This document shows positions 57,301 through 61,219 of a DNA stretch of 64,000 nt, piece after piece. How positions within the stretch are numbered: the first letter of the stretch is position 1; every line of letters starts with the position of its first letter. This stretch comes from Durusdinium trenchii (lineage: Eukaryota; Sar; Dinophyceae; Suessiales; Symbiodiniaceae): NCBI GenBank assembly GCA_963970005.1, contig CAXAMN010021112.1:894613-958612 (forward strand), written 5' to 3'. A model generated the notes under the pieces. The model worked only from the letters and a program-made list of their open reading frames with translations, made no database searches and was not told the DNA's origin. Position numbers and translations under genes: made by a program.

Positions 57301-60300
57301 TGAAGAGCCAGGTCGAAGGGTGAGAATCCAGCCAGATCCTGATGAGTTGAGCTATGTCCCCACTGTGGCAGACGAAGAGATTGAGCCAATCCAAGAGGCA
57401 CAGGTTCGAAGACGATCAATAGCCGAGCCAGAGCAGGAAGAAGCACCAGCCACACCACTATGGAACCCCTATCCAGATGGGGTGCCAGAGACTCCACCTC
57501 TGCCAGACCGGGCGGGGATCACAGCTCCCGCTGGTCCGGAGGATGCAAACCACTCCAGAGAGACTTTAGACCGCTCCATCAGCCAGGCCTGGAGATTAGA
57601 CGGACATCCAGATCAATCATCAGGTCCAATACTTCGCTTGAGGCAACGATACCAAGCGGCAGCCCCCTACTTGACAGAGAAGGAATGGTACTTCATCGGC
57701 GACGAGGAGGCCACGGATGCGGAGGAAGAACAGAGACAGGTGGAGGAAGAGCGCAAAGATCGGGCCAGAAATCTCGACCGTCGTCACCACCACAAAGACT
57801 ACTGGGAGGTGAACCTCAAGGAGGGCACTATGACCCGTCACCATCTGAGGAGGAGGAAAGCCCCATTCGATCCCAGGGTCAGTGGAGATGCTCCATTTCC
57901 AATAGAATGTCTAGGACCCGTGCGCAAGACCACCCTCTGCCAGAAGAAGATTTCTGACACCAAGGAAGACGACTGGGTCAAGAAGGAGTTGCGCCCGACA
58001 GCATATTGGTGGACTGGTTCAACGACCTTCACCGTTAAGAACCACAAGGAGCTGGAGGCATGGGCTGCGGAAAGGAAAGGTCAAGATGATGTGGACCTAG
58101 CTCAAGAAGACGAACAAGGTCGTGAGGAGTGGGCTCAATCAGACCTCTCCGAATGGACAAAGGTCACTTCCAGTGGAGCAGTTGACGTGCTCTCCCTAGA
58201 AGAGTCTCGGAAGATAAGGGCTCAGCTCCAACAAGAAGGCAAAGAAGATCGAATTCTCCCCACAAAGATCGCCCGGCGATACAAACCGGCCGAGCAGCCA
58301 GGAGAACCACCAATCAAGAAGTCCAGACTCTGCATCAGAGGCGACAAGGATCCCGATGCACTTGAGCTGGAGAGGTTCGCACCCACATTGAACACAGTGA
58401 ATTTCAACATCCTGCTGCAGATAGCCGCCAACCAGAACATGAAGGCGACGGTGGGAGATCTGAAGAATGCCTTCTGCCAAAGCAGGCCGCTTCTACGGCC
58501 TAATGGGCCGCTCTACTTCCAACAGCCAAAAGAAGGGGTGATCGGGCTACACCGTGAACAAATCGTGCGCATCATCAACGGATGCTACGGGTTGGTGGAT
58601 GCGCCACTCCACTGGCGCAAGAGCCTCACAGAAGACCTGAAGGCCCTCGGCTACGAGTCATCAGCGCTGGATCCGTGCATCTTCAAGCTCTACGATCCGA
58701 AACACCGGACGCTTCAAGGAGCGATCGCAGTGGAAGTTGACGACCTCTTCACGGTCGGCCACGAAAGACACCATCAGATGATGAAGGAATTGCAGAGAAA
58801 GTACACCTTCGGCAAGTACGTCGTCTTGCAGGACGAGCCCGATGGTGCAGCCTTCAATGGAAGAAGAATCAAGCAAACTAAGGACGGAGGCTTCCTCATC
58901 GACATGTGCAAGTTCGTGGAAGAAAGGCTCCAACCAGTCACCCTAGAGAAGGGAAGAAGCGCGCTGAAGAAAGAGCCGGCAACTGAGCGTGAGAAAAGTG
59001 AGGCCAGAGCCACATGCGGGGCGTTGAACTGGCTGAGCAAAGAGGGGCGACCAGATGCAGCTGGTCCATCAAGTCTGATGGCATCCAAGCTAAGCCGCCT
59101 GACCGTCGAGGACATCAAGCAGCTCAATTCGGTGGTGAAGGACCTCAAGGAACACTCCGCCTTGAGCTTGATGATTCAGCCCCTGAAGAAGATGAAGCTC
59201 AGCGTGGTCACGGATGCTTCATACGCCAACAACGGCTTCCACTCTCAAGGTGGCCATTTGGTCATCGCCCATGAAAGCTGGCTGAGGGACGGAGTCGCAG
59301 CTCCTACCAACATTTTGTCATGGAGGAGCGCCAAACTGCAGCGGGTTGTGAACAGCACCATGGCTGCCGAGACTCAAAGTCTCTCCAAGGGGCTAGCTGA
59401 ACTCACCTGGACTATGCTGCTGATGAAAGAGCTCCAGGACGGCCGGCTGAACATCAGAGACTGGCGCCAACAGCTGAAGACCGAAGAGCTCATGGTGATC
59501 AGCTCAGAGGCCACGGAAGAGTACCTCAAGGAAAGCCTGGCAGTGGTCGATGCAAAGTCACTGTACGACCACTTGTCACGAGAGACTATCGGTGGCTCGG
59601 ACAAGCGAACGGCCATCGAGATCCAGATCGTCAGGGACGACCTTCGAAACCTCCAAGGGCAAGTCAAATGGGTTGAACACATGGCCATGATCGCAGACGG
59701 CCTGACCAAGGTAGGTGGTTCGAACGTAGCTTTGCGGAAGGTGGTCATGTCTGGCATGTTTAGCATCAAGCCGACAGATGACGCCATGCAGTTGCGAGAG
59801 TCCGCCAAGAAGGCAGGCCATAGCACGGCCGAGATCCGAAGGTTCGGGACTCACCACATTTTGGGAGGCTGTGAAACTCGAGACATCGGTCGATCCAAGC
59901 TGAGTCCCGAAACCTCGGTTGCCATCCCGGCCCAATCATAGGGGCCGTATCTTACCCCAAAGCCATGCCGACTTTTTGCAGGAAAAGGTTGTGAGGCGGC
60001 CGTGCGATCCACGTGTTCTACAGGTTTAGAGGAACAGGGTGAAATGGAGACATCCACAAGAATCAGGCAATAATCCATGGATTTGCACTTTGGAGTGCTG
60101 AGTTTCGGGTTGAGTCTGCTGCTGATGGACTGTGGCAAACACTTCTGACCAAATGATTTTTATGTTCAAAAGCACATGTTTCTTAGGTTTTTCTTGGGAA
60201 AGTTGGGGACTCCGAGCCCCAAACCTATTCTGTTGAGTCGCCAGTCCATTCCCTTGTCCGTGGTCCATGCCCAAGTCTGGGAGAGCGAATGTTGATCGTC

Positions 60301-60421
60301 CCTGACCATCTCCCTTTTCTTTGTTTCCTCGCGGCAGGTCTCGACCTTGCTTCCTGCCCTGGAGAGGAAGGTCTTAGCGAGTTTGGCAGCTGGGCTGGCC
60401 AAACCCAAAAAGAAGCGCTGA
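36280..60421 (+). CDS. PPR protein gene, at least 14 small exons (gene-level entry)
   Basis: Exons: 36280-36342, 36808-36899, 38055-38117, 38547-38606, 39121-39240, 42847-43012, 44764-44835, 45396-45475, 45903-45981, 46264-46334, 46720-46756, 47111-47194, 50823-50999, 60338-60421. Joined, they give helical-hairpin repeats of about 35 residues with the PPR pattern (V-x-F-x2-x-I-x-AC-E-x-G ... W-x2-AL-x-LL). Examples are VVVFNS|VITACERG, ATVNSVIEACERTGWK and FSAAMMACVQGSVW ... ALRLLTEV. Junction phases match at most introns, and several donors are GC. PPR proteins bind organellar RNA (family knowledge); plastid or mitochondrial RNA processing is likely but inferred. Introns contain an HNH gene, an assembly gap, a LINE and a copia element. 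Some exons are probably missing (39.2-42.8 kb), and exons upstream of 36.28 kb are likely. Confidence 0.7.
36808..36899 (+). CDS. PPR gene exon
   Basis: A long pyrimidine tract (CTCTGTTGTTCCGCCTCCG) precedes ARPSRELRRAEAQLRRQIFA then AGERWEEALGA. The W-EEAL end is PPR helix B. The donor is probably GGGGC|GTTGAG (phase 2). Confidence 0.55.
38055..38117 (+). CDS. PPR gene exon
   Basis: Between GTCGCCCCAG and CACAG|GCTTTT (GC donor), phase 0-0: LLPFGAAVNSCARASQWRWA then Q, a clear PPR core (FGAAVNSCARA-x-QW). Confidence 0.6.
38547..38606 (+). CDS. PPR gene exon
   Basis: Acceptor CTCAACTGCCAG, GC donor AACTCG|GCCACT, phase 0-0: ELLSELPNVRLVASVVVFNS. Joins on the left to WAQ and on the right to VITACERG to give a standard PPR. 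Confidence 0.65.
39121..39240 (+). CDS. PPR gene exon
   Basis: Acceptor TGTGCGGTCTCAG, donor ACGGCG|GTGAGT, 40 codons: VITACERGRPDVWWDACLRL then LASQLHSRIMPDVVGISHTA. An earlier acceptor at 39058 exists, but the added residues do not look like PPR. Confidence 0.65.
39302..40911. other. Intronic/5'-flanking stretch before the HNH gene
   Basis: No exon was identified, although the PPR repeat pattern suggests one is missing between 39240 and 42847. A (TA)n run lies at about 40760-40776, about 135 bp upstream of the HNH start. Confidence 0.3.
40912..42303 (+). CDS. Intronless protein with two zinc-ribbon plus HNH-like modules and a candidate plastid leader
   Basis: ATG 40912 to TGA 42301-42303, 463 residues. 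It has two tandem modules. Each has a zinc ribbon (C-x2-C, then C-x2-C about 20 residues on; residues 86-113 and 282-311) followed by an HNH-like core: GRCAYSGVQM ... SLERVDNNKGYTRENCVLIA and EFN (163-207), and GRCYYSGIPL ... SLERLDNALGYTKENTVLVC and EFN (357-401). Both end in FGTAQWSRAKV or EGTAQWSRAKV. The first His of classical HNH sites is replaced by Arg in SLER-x-D, a variant known from phage and algal-virus HNH proteins. The N-terminus is a hydrophobic leader followed by AAAFVGP, resembling the FVAP motif at dinoflagellate plastid signal-peptide cleavage sites. Probable role: DNA nuclease or DNA-binding protein, perhaps plastid-imported (inference). Confidence 0.8.
   Translation: MSCLRLRPWLPWLTWLAAAFVGPVHLNVRSVQCNGRTAGREDAASCAPKELDPAYLRHWLAEAQQPAQRRGRGPRRRPDAKGRWKCNSCGRWLEAATFYLTVQKRPRSRCRTCRMHQAREYDRSPRGNIVNLLKHAKAGAIRRDQEFSLTHQTIVNMIRTQEGRCAYSGVQMEITTPNSHWRMSLERVDNNKGYTRENCVLIAAEFNTWDQSRKPGVDPTTVEGTAQWSRAKVQQVNKLRLQNIDLTELDSDIETARKKPCTTKKLPPPSKADGGDGRLVWCIRCLNWQERACFSRQAKKKNGLRSYCRRCDKELQHMRISTLRGHLSNLCCLARRRDQKCSLDLSMLLKMLKQQEGRCYYSGIPLQYKKVHADWRLSLERLDNALGYTKENTVLVCAEFNTPDNSRNKAVEEVFGTAQWSRAKVEHVWGCLKDLQETSISSAAHAVPERSILCKPESPSRVA
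42304..42846. other. Intronic stretch after the HNH gene
   Basis: Long minus-strand frame (43162-42263) without recognisable content; it overlaps the PPR exon on the other strand and is treated as a shadow. Confidence 0.3.
42847..43012 (+). CDS. PPR gene exon
   Basis: Ends at TGG|GTGAGT in phase 0. Contains GAWLPDLFSYTASIGTEGLR then AQWQRCLELLQEMEDQW, a good PPR (PD-x-FSYTASI ... AQW-x3-LELLQEM). The start is uncertain (CCATGCCAG at 42846, or CGGTCGAG at 42901). Confidence 0.6.
43237..43352. repeat. 14-bp minisatellite (CATCATACACCACT)n
   Basis: About eight near-identical copies running directly into the assembly gap, which is therefore probably a collapsed or unresolved array. Confidence 0.9.
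43353..44244. other. Assembly gap (N run)
   Basis: 892 undetermined bases. Open frames spanning it are artefacts. Confidence 1.
44764..44835 (+). CDS. PPR gene exon
   Basis: Acceptor CTCCAAGCAG, donor TGGAAG|GTTTTG, 24 codons: ESEVLPNSATVNSVIEACER then TGWK. Phase 0-0, continuous with LLQEMEDQW before it. Confidence 0.7.
45396..45475 (+). CDS. PPR gene exon
   Basis: Acceptor GAGCTGTCAG: WQLALLLLWAEPRPTAVTLL then GARAEKW. A GC donor (AAGTG|GCAGAT) leaves phase 2, which fits the next exon's one leading base. A GT donor a few codons later is possible. Confidence 0.6.
45903..45981 (+). CDS. PPR gene exon
   Basis: Acceptor GGCGGCCCAG, GC donor CCGCAG|GCCTTG: (G)FSAAMMACVQGSVWLMALR then LLTEVPQ. 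Joined to the next exon it gives LLTEVPQ|AQLRRDLVLF, exact PPR spacing. Confidence 0.7.
46264..46334 (+). CDS. PPR gene exon
   Basis: Acceptor CGCTGCCCAG: AQLRRDLVLFGSGLAAAELG then GAW and two bases. A GC donor (TGGAG|GCGAGT) leaves phase 2, matching the next exon; the alternative is a GT donor four bases later. Confidence 0.7.
46720..46756 (+). CDS. PPR gene micro-exon (37 nt)
   Basis: Acceptor GTCGGGCAG, then (R)SSLDLLQMSNAE, GC donor GCCGAG|GCCTTT. Supplies the helix-B piece needed between GGAW and VGERSVITH. Confidence 0.55.
47111..47194 (+). CDS. PPR gene exon
   Basis: Acceptor GTTTCCCCTGAG, donor GCGGGA|GTGGAG, 28 codons: VGERSVITHSSALTRCPWAW then AMQLLGAG. Phase 0-0. The LINE lies in the following intron. 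Confidence 0.65.
47343..47358. repeat. LINE target-site duplication, left copy
   Basis: CAGATGCTGTTGTCCT, identical to 49932-49947. Confidence 0.9.
47359..49931 (-). mobile_element. 5'-truncated LINE insertion, antisense in a PPR intron
   Basis: Bounded by perfect 16-bp direct repeats (47343-47358 and 49932-49947). In the element's orientation it is 2573 bp: a short filler at the 5' junction (49914-49931 repeats the word ACAATCATC), an 833-codon reading frame, and a 53-nt 3' UTR without poly(A). 5' truncation inside the reverse transcriptase plus long target duplications is typical LINE target-primed integration. The frame is undamaged over 2.5 kb, so the insertion is fairly recent. Confidence 0.93.
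47412..49913 (-). CDS. LINE ORF2 C-terminal part: RT thumb, two zinc fingers, methyltransferase-like domain
   Basis: 833 residues; no true start, since the 5' end is cut and TAG lies at the junction. Residues 1-60 contain LFVAGLVPNLKKGKSELLV, matching the reverse-transcriptase segment just after the catalytic [F/Y]-x-DD, which is missing. The thumb/connection follows to about 300. Zinc fingers: CLQCRRVF ... H-x4-H (about 317-338) and CESCLRVYSRHSDLLNH ... C (about 350-375). Residues about 550-790 resemble a C5-cytosine-methyltransferase fold: HLFSGTRRDRDLQ (motif I-like), ALSIDI (II-like), GWVAGPPCETWSKAR (IV-like with PPC, about 616), TAVIEHPAE (VI-like, EHP replacing ENV, about 682). An RT-inactive fragment; the appended domain may still fold. 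Confidence 0.88.
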   Translation of the reverse strand: MIVRQAIDLLQVAGEVAGAIFDALFVAGLVPNLKKGKSELLVDIRGKHSVQVRKNLCAGNYEIPTASSFVQDKLRVVGDYKHLGTWMQRRQNHDKEFRTKFAQAHNVLTRYKTQIFGNKLMQWSRKRQFFESLAMSVISYNAAVWNPATARERQHFQKGLFKLYRRAAILHFGAQAMHWGQAKIFVELELLRPEVLLTQARLRYLGHLAVKGQALFWAMVQTEQVWWTLIQTDFEWLRSYCPTEPCPCPTREWNDFADYVCEAPMRWKSLIKLAVKRSQNFAERKYKWAKWHETIFRSVQACRLVPGCDSRRIQGEHYCLQCRRVFDSAAACAVHSFKQHDRPTFVREYVTGTVCESCLRVYSRHSDLLNHVRYSQDCKQFYCDRGLAVLRERGVNSKVDDDARGTLPDPVLQAEGPKAMPPMNQGHQSYAQRQRTELWNQWNVSLSPQVSQHALIERLREATRSTTLYHNEILASMNAWSQMPEVVEALNAMNACDVVQQFLDLASAAWFLQRELPVEMPIETIEHFFAMQGLCLDMLSYIVPDAPRYKPRMVAHLFSGTRRDRDLQYYWEQMGFTALSIDIIFHKELGDLGRAATMDFFLKALQSGMLVGWVAGPPCETWSKARKHELPGGPRPVRSQQMPFGLQDLTFKEHVQVSTGSLLLGISFTLFWFSILSGATAVIEHPAEVGLEPNDPSIWKLDVVAFFLRFSNVKKIRVLQGHYGGATPKATDLLILNGGNDPEQILVRHRTTQLPKTSAIGKNADGSWKTGVLKQYPPDFCACLAWLFEHQLRKEGPELSLPSDFLSTVEHFVQSFDQQAAMGPDFNSAACNS
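49932..49947. repeat. LINE target-site duplication, right copy
   Basis: CAGATGCTGTTGTCCT, identical to 47343-47358. Confidence 0.9.
49948..50822. other. Intronic stretch
   Basis: Frames of up to 115 codons without PPR or other recognisable content. Confidence 0.3.
50823..50999 (+). CDS. PPR gene exon
   Basis: 59 codons, phase 0-0: LAFHVVPVTSFSRLVTQALL, ALADEAQWPSALALLDGDGA and VRASPVTFSAVLRACEAEG. GC donor GAGGGA|GCAGGG. A later acceptor at 50873 would drop the first 17 codons, but the longer version keeps the PPR register with MQLLGAG upstream. Confidence 0.65.
51000..51887. other. Intron 5' part, upstream of the copia element
   Basis: No exon recognised. The intron continues beyond the copia insertion to the acceptor at 60337. 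Confidence 0.35.
51888..51892. repeat. Copia target-site duplication, left copy
   Basis: GGTTT immediately before the 5' LTR, repeated at 60023-60027. Five bp is the usual length for Ty1/copia integrases. Confidence 0.9.
51893..52045 (+). repeat. Copia 5' LTR
   Basis: TGTGAAACTC ... GTTCTACA, with TG/CA ends, 153 bp, identical to 59870-60022. Confidence 0.95.
52047..52061 (+). promoter_or_regulatory. Primer-binding site, probably initiator tRNA-Met
   Basis: TGGTAGCGCGGAGCC begins one base after the LTR. Its complement is a tRNA 3' end with ...GCGCU-A-CCA, implying a first acceptor pair A1:U72, the hallmark of eukaryotic initiator tRNA-Met and the usual copia primer. The host tRNA itself is not in this window. 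Confidence 0.7.
52092..55043 (+). CDS. gag: Copia gag/protease reading frame
   Basis: ATG 52092 is the first start after the primer-binding site; the frame is open for 983 codons. Residues about 35-230 form a helical gag domain (PPTYDGENPETTFRQFEKQA ... LRRLDKVVRDKA). A CCHC knuckle CRRCGQVGHWEKEC starts at C320. The aspartic protease is centred on GVVDTAAEGG (D415) with LLLPVRMLRALESLIDL downstream. From about 53.8 to 54.7 kb this frame becomes low-complexity (Gly/Ser/Arg/Pro), while the neighbouring frame reads as real protein. The last 85 codons again look real (GRWFWKCMQRQCDYFEWE, like half of a GRF-type zinc finger). The TGA overlaps the pol ATG as ATGA (55040-55043). Confidence 0.85.
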   Translation: MSGDEGGRREERRFAAASTAAARADYIPRDRDPPPTYDGENPETTFRQFEKQAQLWLFETEVPETKRGVKLLRQLTGVAATAVDDMEVSEIVHEQGVKNIMQKLREYFTPHLEVSLPRAFETAVYGTPKQTKETFAEYAKRMERAFTNLAKEGVDLPADARGYILYRQASLTEAQDQKLLTWTQGKYSRAEVTSALRRLDKVVRDKAKSSFQVEGTYLTEDSMGDPYNGEEIYYTIPDEDDENFVYIAEGDLDHVLEESEVMEALASYQEVRQQLKDQRLNRGYFPGKGKGKPNYPAKGKDKGGGKRKIHIEQLKLRTRCRRCGQVGHWEKECQTKPKDDNRAFFVRIDEENTAAAESGAHFWFQQETSERQAKDGTGVVFDDAERSDVGAYMERQPGAITFCGISTQPHHGVVDTAAEGGLVGTGPLKNIEVELARHALKVRWIPKKSQAKGVGGAATVEGTVLIPIGIAGVNGILECTVVQGDVPLLLPVRMLRALESLIDLKRGTMTLQSHGRIVDLHQLPSGHVTIDVFQFASGKFVVPDDAGSQEDFETRKPSCFVAAMSAQRSRSQFDPKTDVISPATHVGAVGESKATGGSATDSRCCAHGSSSEGVQLQGTHSELASHHGQDRRDPHPRSNAGRYRSLVLGVGITALGPVLCRQPGGLLFGGDPHRQDLGAFEEQRGPQDCDQRMHTSQEPASWGRQWLSLVHRVPAVPFQMGPQPKGGRRPQAAEARPLEHYPGSYYPDYSIGTVDSSEGNHDYAYESTDGNWRNGGSRDLPTVDPLLSGKSKPGADCPAAGEPQEPNGGTGSVPDASNEERASCIGHQDVRDEHDADAPVQRGDEEGSSSQPRTRTASREAPTDVGADEGGASQGGSSGKPAERLQVKKEESPRKGRWFWKCMQRQCDYFEWEMEEVDLLSETTKTAGSKNPRRSKSPRRDLRSSGPIPPMPGTQVLTAVPCDSWTRVTGKESVINVDQEEDL
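53632..54753 (+). CDS. Internal copia frame with the better protein signal between protease and pol
   Basis: A 373-codon frame in the +1 register relative to gag. From about 53.85 to 54.72 kb it reads as a coherent protein: ALLAKAKQLVGVQPTQDAVP, a Cys/His motif CTHP-x9-GN-x6-VCRQCHSRW, a Pro/Thr linker, and a Met/Gln/Glu-rich coiled coil (LLQMLVQMKEEQAKAD). The gag frame would have to shift near 53.80-53.86 kb and back near 54.70-54.75 kb to use it. Two indels, two programmed shifts, editing or assembly errors are all possible. Confidence 0.55.
   Translation: MVELWTFINYLVAMSRLMCFNLHPGSSLSRTTLAVKRILRLGNLHVLWQQCRLNGAVRNSTQRPTSSHQLPMSALLAKAKQLVGVQPTQDAVPMEVHPKVYNSKVPIRNWRVIMDKIAVILILAAMQDATEAWCLELGSQRLGPSSADSLEDYYSEVIRTAKTLAPLKSKEAPRTAISACTHPKNQLRGGGNGSASYIVCRQCHSRWAHNQKAADVRKLLKQGPLSITQGVTIPTTPSAPSTPPRATMTMPTSPPTGTGAMEAHGIYQQLIPYSPGSPSQEQIAQLQESLKSQMEGQAAFLMHQMRNEQAASVIKMSEMNMTQMHQFSEEMKKAAQASREQELRQEKLLQMLVQMKEEQAKADPAGSLRNDCR
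55040..59941 (+). CDS. pol: Copia pol: methyltransferase-like domain, integrase, RT, RNase H
   Basis: 1633 residues from ATG 55040; the frame extends 86 codons upstream, allowing a -1 shift from gag instead. Residues about 95-310 are methyltransferase-like: SELYSPPRISPEAAKRGLET, FDLQTGWDLS, DVIIVCPPCTAFSRMQ (CPPC 158-161), RSIVFEHPS (EHP 211-213). Integrase: H-x3-H/C-x2-C (VHRAVGHPQ ... CDVCEAKAHP), catalytic D426, D487, E522 with the D-D35E spacing, and GKTERHGG. RT: DLKNAFCQ, INGCYGLVDAPLHWRKSL, VEVDDLF (D1234, D1235). RNase H: VVTDASYA (D1392), TMAAETQ, VVDAKSLYDH. The stop (59939-59941) is 72 nt inside the 3' LTR, so the last 23-24 residues are LTR-encoded. Confidence 0.95.
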   Translation: MSWTTCSTPKGIRWARKAQKGQHHFLMADEEYLIRDPVTGNWMAKKGLIPKDSAEVQVRLDFTRRGHHEDRWDELKTAGYSRKDRQKLQRAMKEMDIHFGKVSELYSPPRISPEAAKRGLETGTCFDLQTGWDLSREEDRRRMWKTLREEKPDVIIVCPPCTAFSRMQALNKGRRDEKKALQVLHTGREHLRLAAAVIRWQLKQGRSIVFEHPSTATSSKEDELQELLVRQDLHQIDSHMCAFGMNVTGNGLNLKPTRWLTDMEEVAQRLNRRCDGSHEHEALEGGNKTRLAQVYPPELCRQLAKGIQEHLTKKCPQKQYILEVFAEEESEAEEIEDDDNSGEAEEEYEVSEEEKKMILKVHRAVGHPQRPEFIRFLRAARVKGEIIRWAAKEFKCDVCEAKAHPKAARPTTLPRSFQPGRVLGLDLFYIAAPGGGRLTTPVLNMVDWGTNYQMCELLSSKGPEEIWDTFMSTWARTFGQPEVIVCDAGREFMGHFIQRATAEGIVVHQIAAKAPWQAGKTERHGGHFKELLDKARSETVVQDERDLRRLIMEVEQAKNRYSNRSGFAPIQRQIGQWPRLPTAILSDEGVDPMLINGMMVDDIEKLHEMRRVAHKAFCEYNARQSWKKALRARPRIWTDYKPGEYVFVYRVPRQRKRKHSAPIEEHSNKATWVGPGVVIMPDGANLWISMLGEVWKVAREQCRPATDDEKTGIEAVMSECQELIEEFKRAPHRSGYKDYTDDPWPDDEEGQSPDEEPGRRVRIQPDPDELSYVPTVADEEIEPIQEAQVRRRSIAEPEQEEAPATPLWNPYPDGVPETPPLPDRAGITAPAGPEDANHSRETLDRSISQAWRLDGHPDQSSGPILRLRQRYQAAAPYLTEKEWYFIGDEEATDAEEEQRQVEEERKDRARNLDRRHHHKDYWEVNLKEGTMTRHHLRRRKAPFDPRVSGDAPFPIECLGPVRKTTLCQKKISDTKEDDWVKKELRPTAYWWTGSTTFTVKNHKELEAWAAERKGQDDVDLAQEDEQGREEWAQSDLSEWTKVTSSGAVDVLSLEESRKIRAQLQQEGKEDRILPTKIARRYKPAEQPGEPPIKKSRLCIRGDKDPDALELERFAPTLNTVNFNILLQIAANQNMKATVGDLKNAFCQSRPLLRPNGPLYFQQPKEGVIGLHREQIVRIINGCYGLVDAPLHWRKSLTEDLKALGYESSALDPCIFKLYDPKHRTLQGAIAVEVDDLFTVGHERHHQMMKELQRKYTFGKYVVLQDEPDGAAFNGRRIKQTKDGGFLIDMCKFVEERLQPVTLEKGRSALKKEPATEREKSEARATCGALNWLSKEGRPDAAGPSSLMASKLSRLTVEDIKQLNSVVKDLKEHSALSLMIQPLKKMKLSVVTDASYANNGFHSQGGHLVIAHESWLRDGVAAPTNILSWRSAKLQRVVNSTMAAETQSLSKGLAELTWTMLLMKELQDGRLNIRDWRQQLKTEELMVISSEATEEYLKESLAVVDAKSLYDHLSRETIGGSDKRTAIEIQIVRDDLRNLQGQVKWVEHMAMIADGLTKVGGSNVALRKVVMSGMFSIKPTDDAMQLRESAKKAGHSTAEIRRFGTHHILGGCETRDIGRSKLSPETSVAIPAQS
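59860..59869 (+). other. Probable polypurine tract
   Basis: TTTGGGAGGC directly precedes the 3' LTR, inside the pol frame; the usual position for plus-strand priming. Short and imperfect. Confidence 0.5.
59870..60022 (+). repeat. Copia 3' LTR
   Basis: Identical over 153 bp to 51893-52045. The first 72 nt carry the end of pol. Confidence 0.95.
60023..60027. repeat. Copia target-site duplication, right copy
   Basis: GGTTT, matching 51888-51892. Confidence 0.9.
60338..60421 (+). CDS. PPR gene terminal exon
   Basis: An excellent acceptor (CCCTTTTCTTTGTTTCCTC then GCGGCAG) precedes 27 codons and TGA (60419-60421): VSTLLPALERKVLASLAAGL then AKPKKKR. Phase 0 agrees with the exon ending at 50999. 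The C-terminal KPKKKR is strongly basic. The intron it closes is 9338 bp, 87% of it the copia element. Confidence 0.6.
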   Translation, partial: VSTLLPALERKVLASLAAGLAKPKKKR

Positions 60422-61054
60422 GCACTTTGTCAAATTGCCGGGCATCAATCAAGGTGTGTGTTTGATGAATGTCGTTCTTGCTATGCAAAGGAGCCTTGTG
60501 GCTTTAATAAGCTGGTGTGCTTTGTCAAGTCACTTACAGGTTGCACATATTTTCCAGCTGCAGATTAGGTCGGTTCTAATCAAGAGCGAGCGAGACATGG
60601 TTGGGTTTTGATGGCCTGAAATCACCGCACTTGCTAGTTGCAGTTCTACTTGCAGCTTGCAGAGCTATGTACCAGGTGCCATCCCTGGCAACGCCCTGCT
60701 TTAGTTGTCCCTTTGTTAACAGGCAGCATATTTCCAAAGCACATCCCTTTCAGGTTTGTATATGAGCTTGCTCAGTGCAAGAGTGTAAAGCAAAGTGAGG
60801 CATGACATATGGTCTATGGCGTGTATTTTGTCACACACCTACCTGCTCACATTCATTTGTTGATTTGTGGATGTGGCGTGACTTCAGCTTCAATTGCCGC
60901 GGCTGGTCGATTTGGACAAACTCATAGAATTAAAAAACATGGAAGACTAATTGCATTTCCCCCCAAGCCAATATGGCTGTGGGTCCAAACCGGGAGCCTT
61001 TAAAGCCTTATAGTAGGTTGACCTCCCAGGTTGGTCCATCGGTCGGTCTGGTGC
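60422..61054. other. Spacer
   Basis: 3' flank of the PPR gene and intergenic DNA; no features seen. Confidence 0.3.
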
Positions 61055-61219
61055 CAGCTCTGTGAGTGACCGAGCTCTCCACGAGCGACCGAGCTCGGCG
61101 AGCTCCACGAGCGCAGAAGGACCCCCCACCCTCCCCGGCCGCGCGCGGAAGAACACACTCGGAGCCCACGCCGGACAGGAAGAGGCTGCCGCGAAGCGGT
61201 CCCTGCCTGGGTGCGCGGT
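61055..61219 (+). CDS. Candidate exon, weak
   Basis: GC-rich, coding-like block reading ALHERPSSASSTSAEGPPTL then RARKNTLGAHAGQEEAAAKR and SLPGCA before GTGATG. A second frame is equally open, so strand and frame are uncertain. Confidence 0.25.

Larger units (their letters stand above)
51893..60022 (+). mobile_element. Complete Ty1/copia-type LTR retrotransposon
   Basis: 8130 bp, bounded by identical 153-bp LTRs and a GGTTT target duplication. Order: LTR, primer-binding site, gag with CCHC knuckle and aspartic protease, a linker with frame changes, then pol with methyltransferase-like domain, integrase, reverse transcriptase and RNase H, and 3' LTR. Integrase before RT defines the copia class. 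Zero LTR differences point to very recent insertion, or to gene conversion or assembly consensus. It lies in sense orientation in the last intron of the PPR gene. All pol catalytic residues checked are present; the gag part has two apparent frame changes, so autonomy is uncertain. Confidence 0.96.

Noticed and set aside
52199-60138. Minus-strand frames within the copia element
   Set aside because: Shadows of gag and pol; no motifs and inconsistent with the element's orientation.
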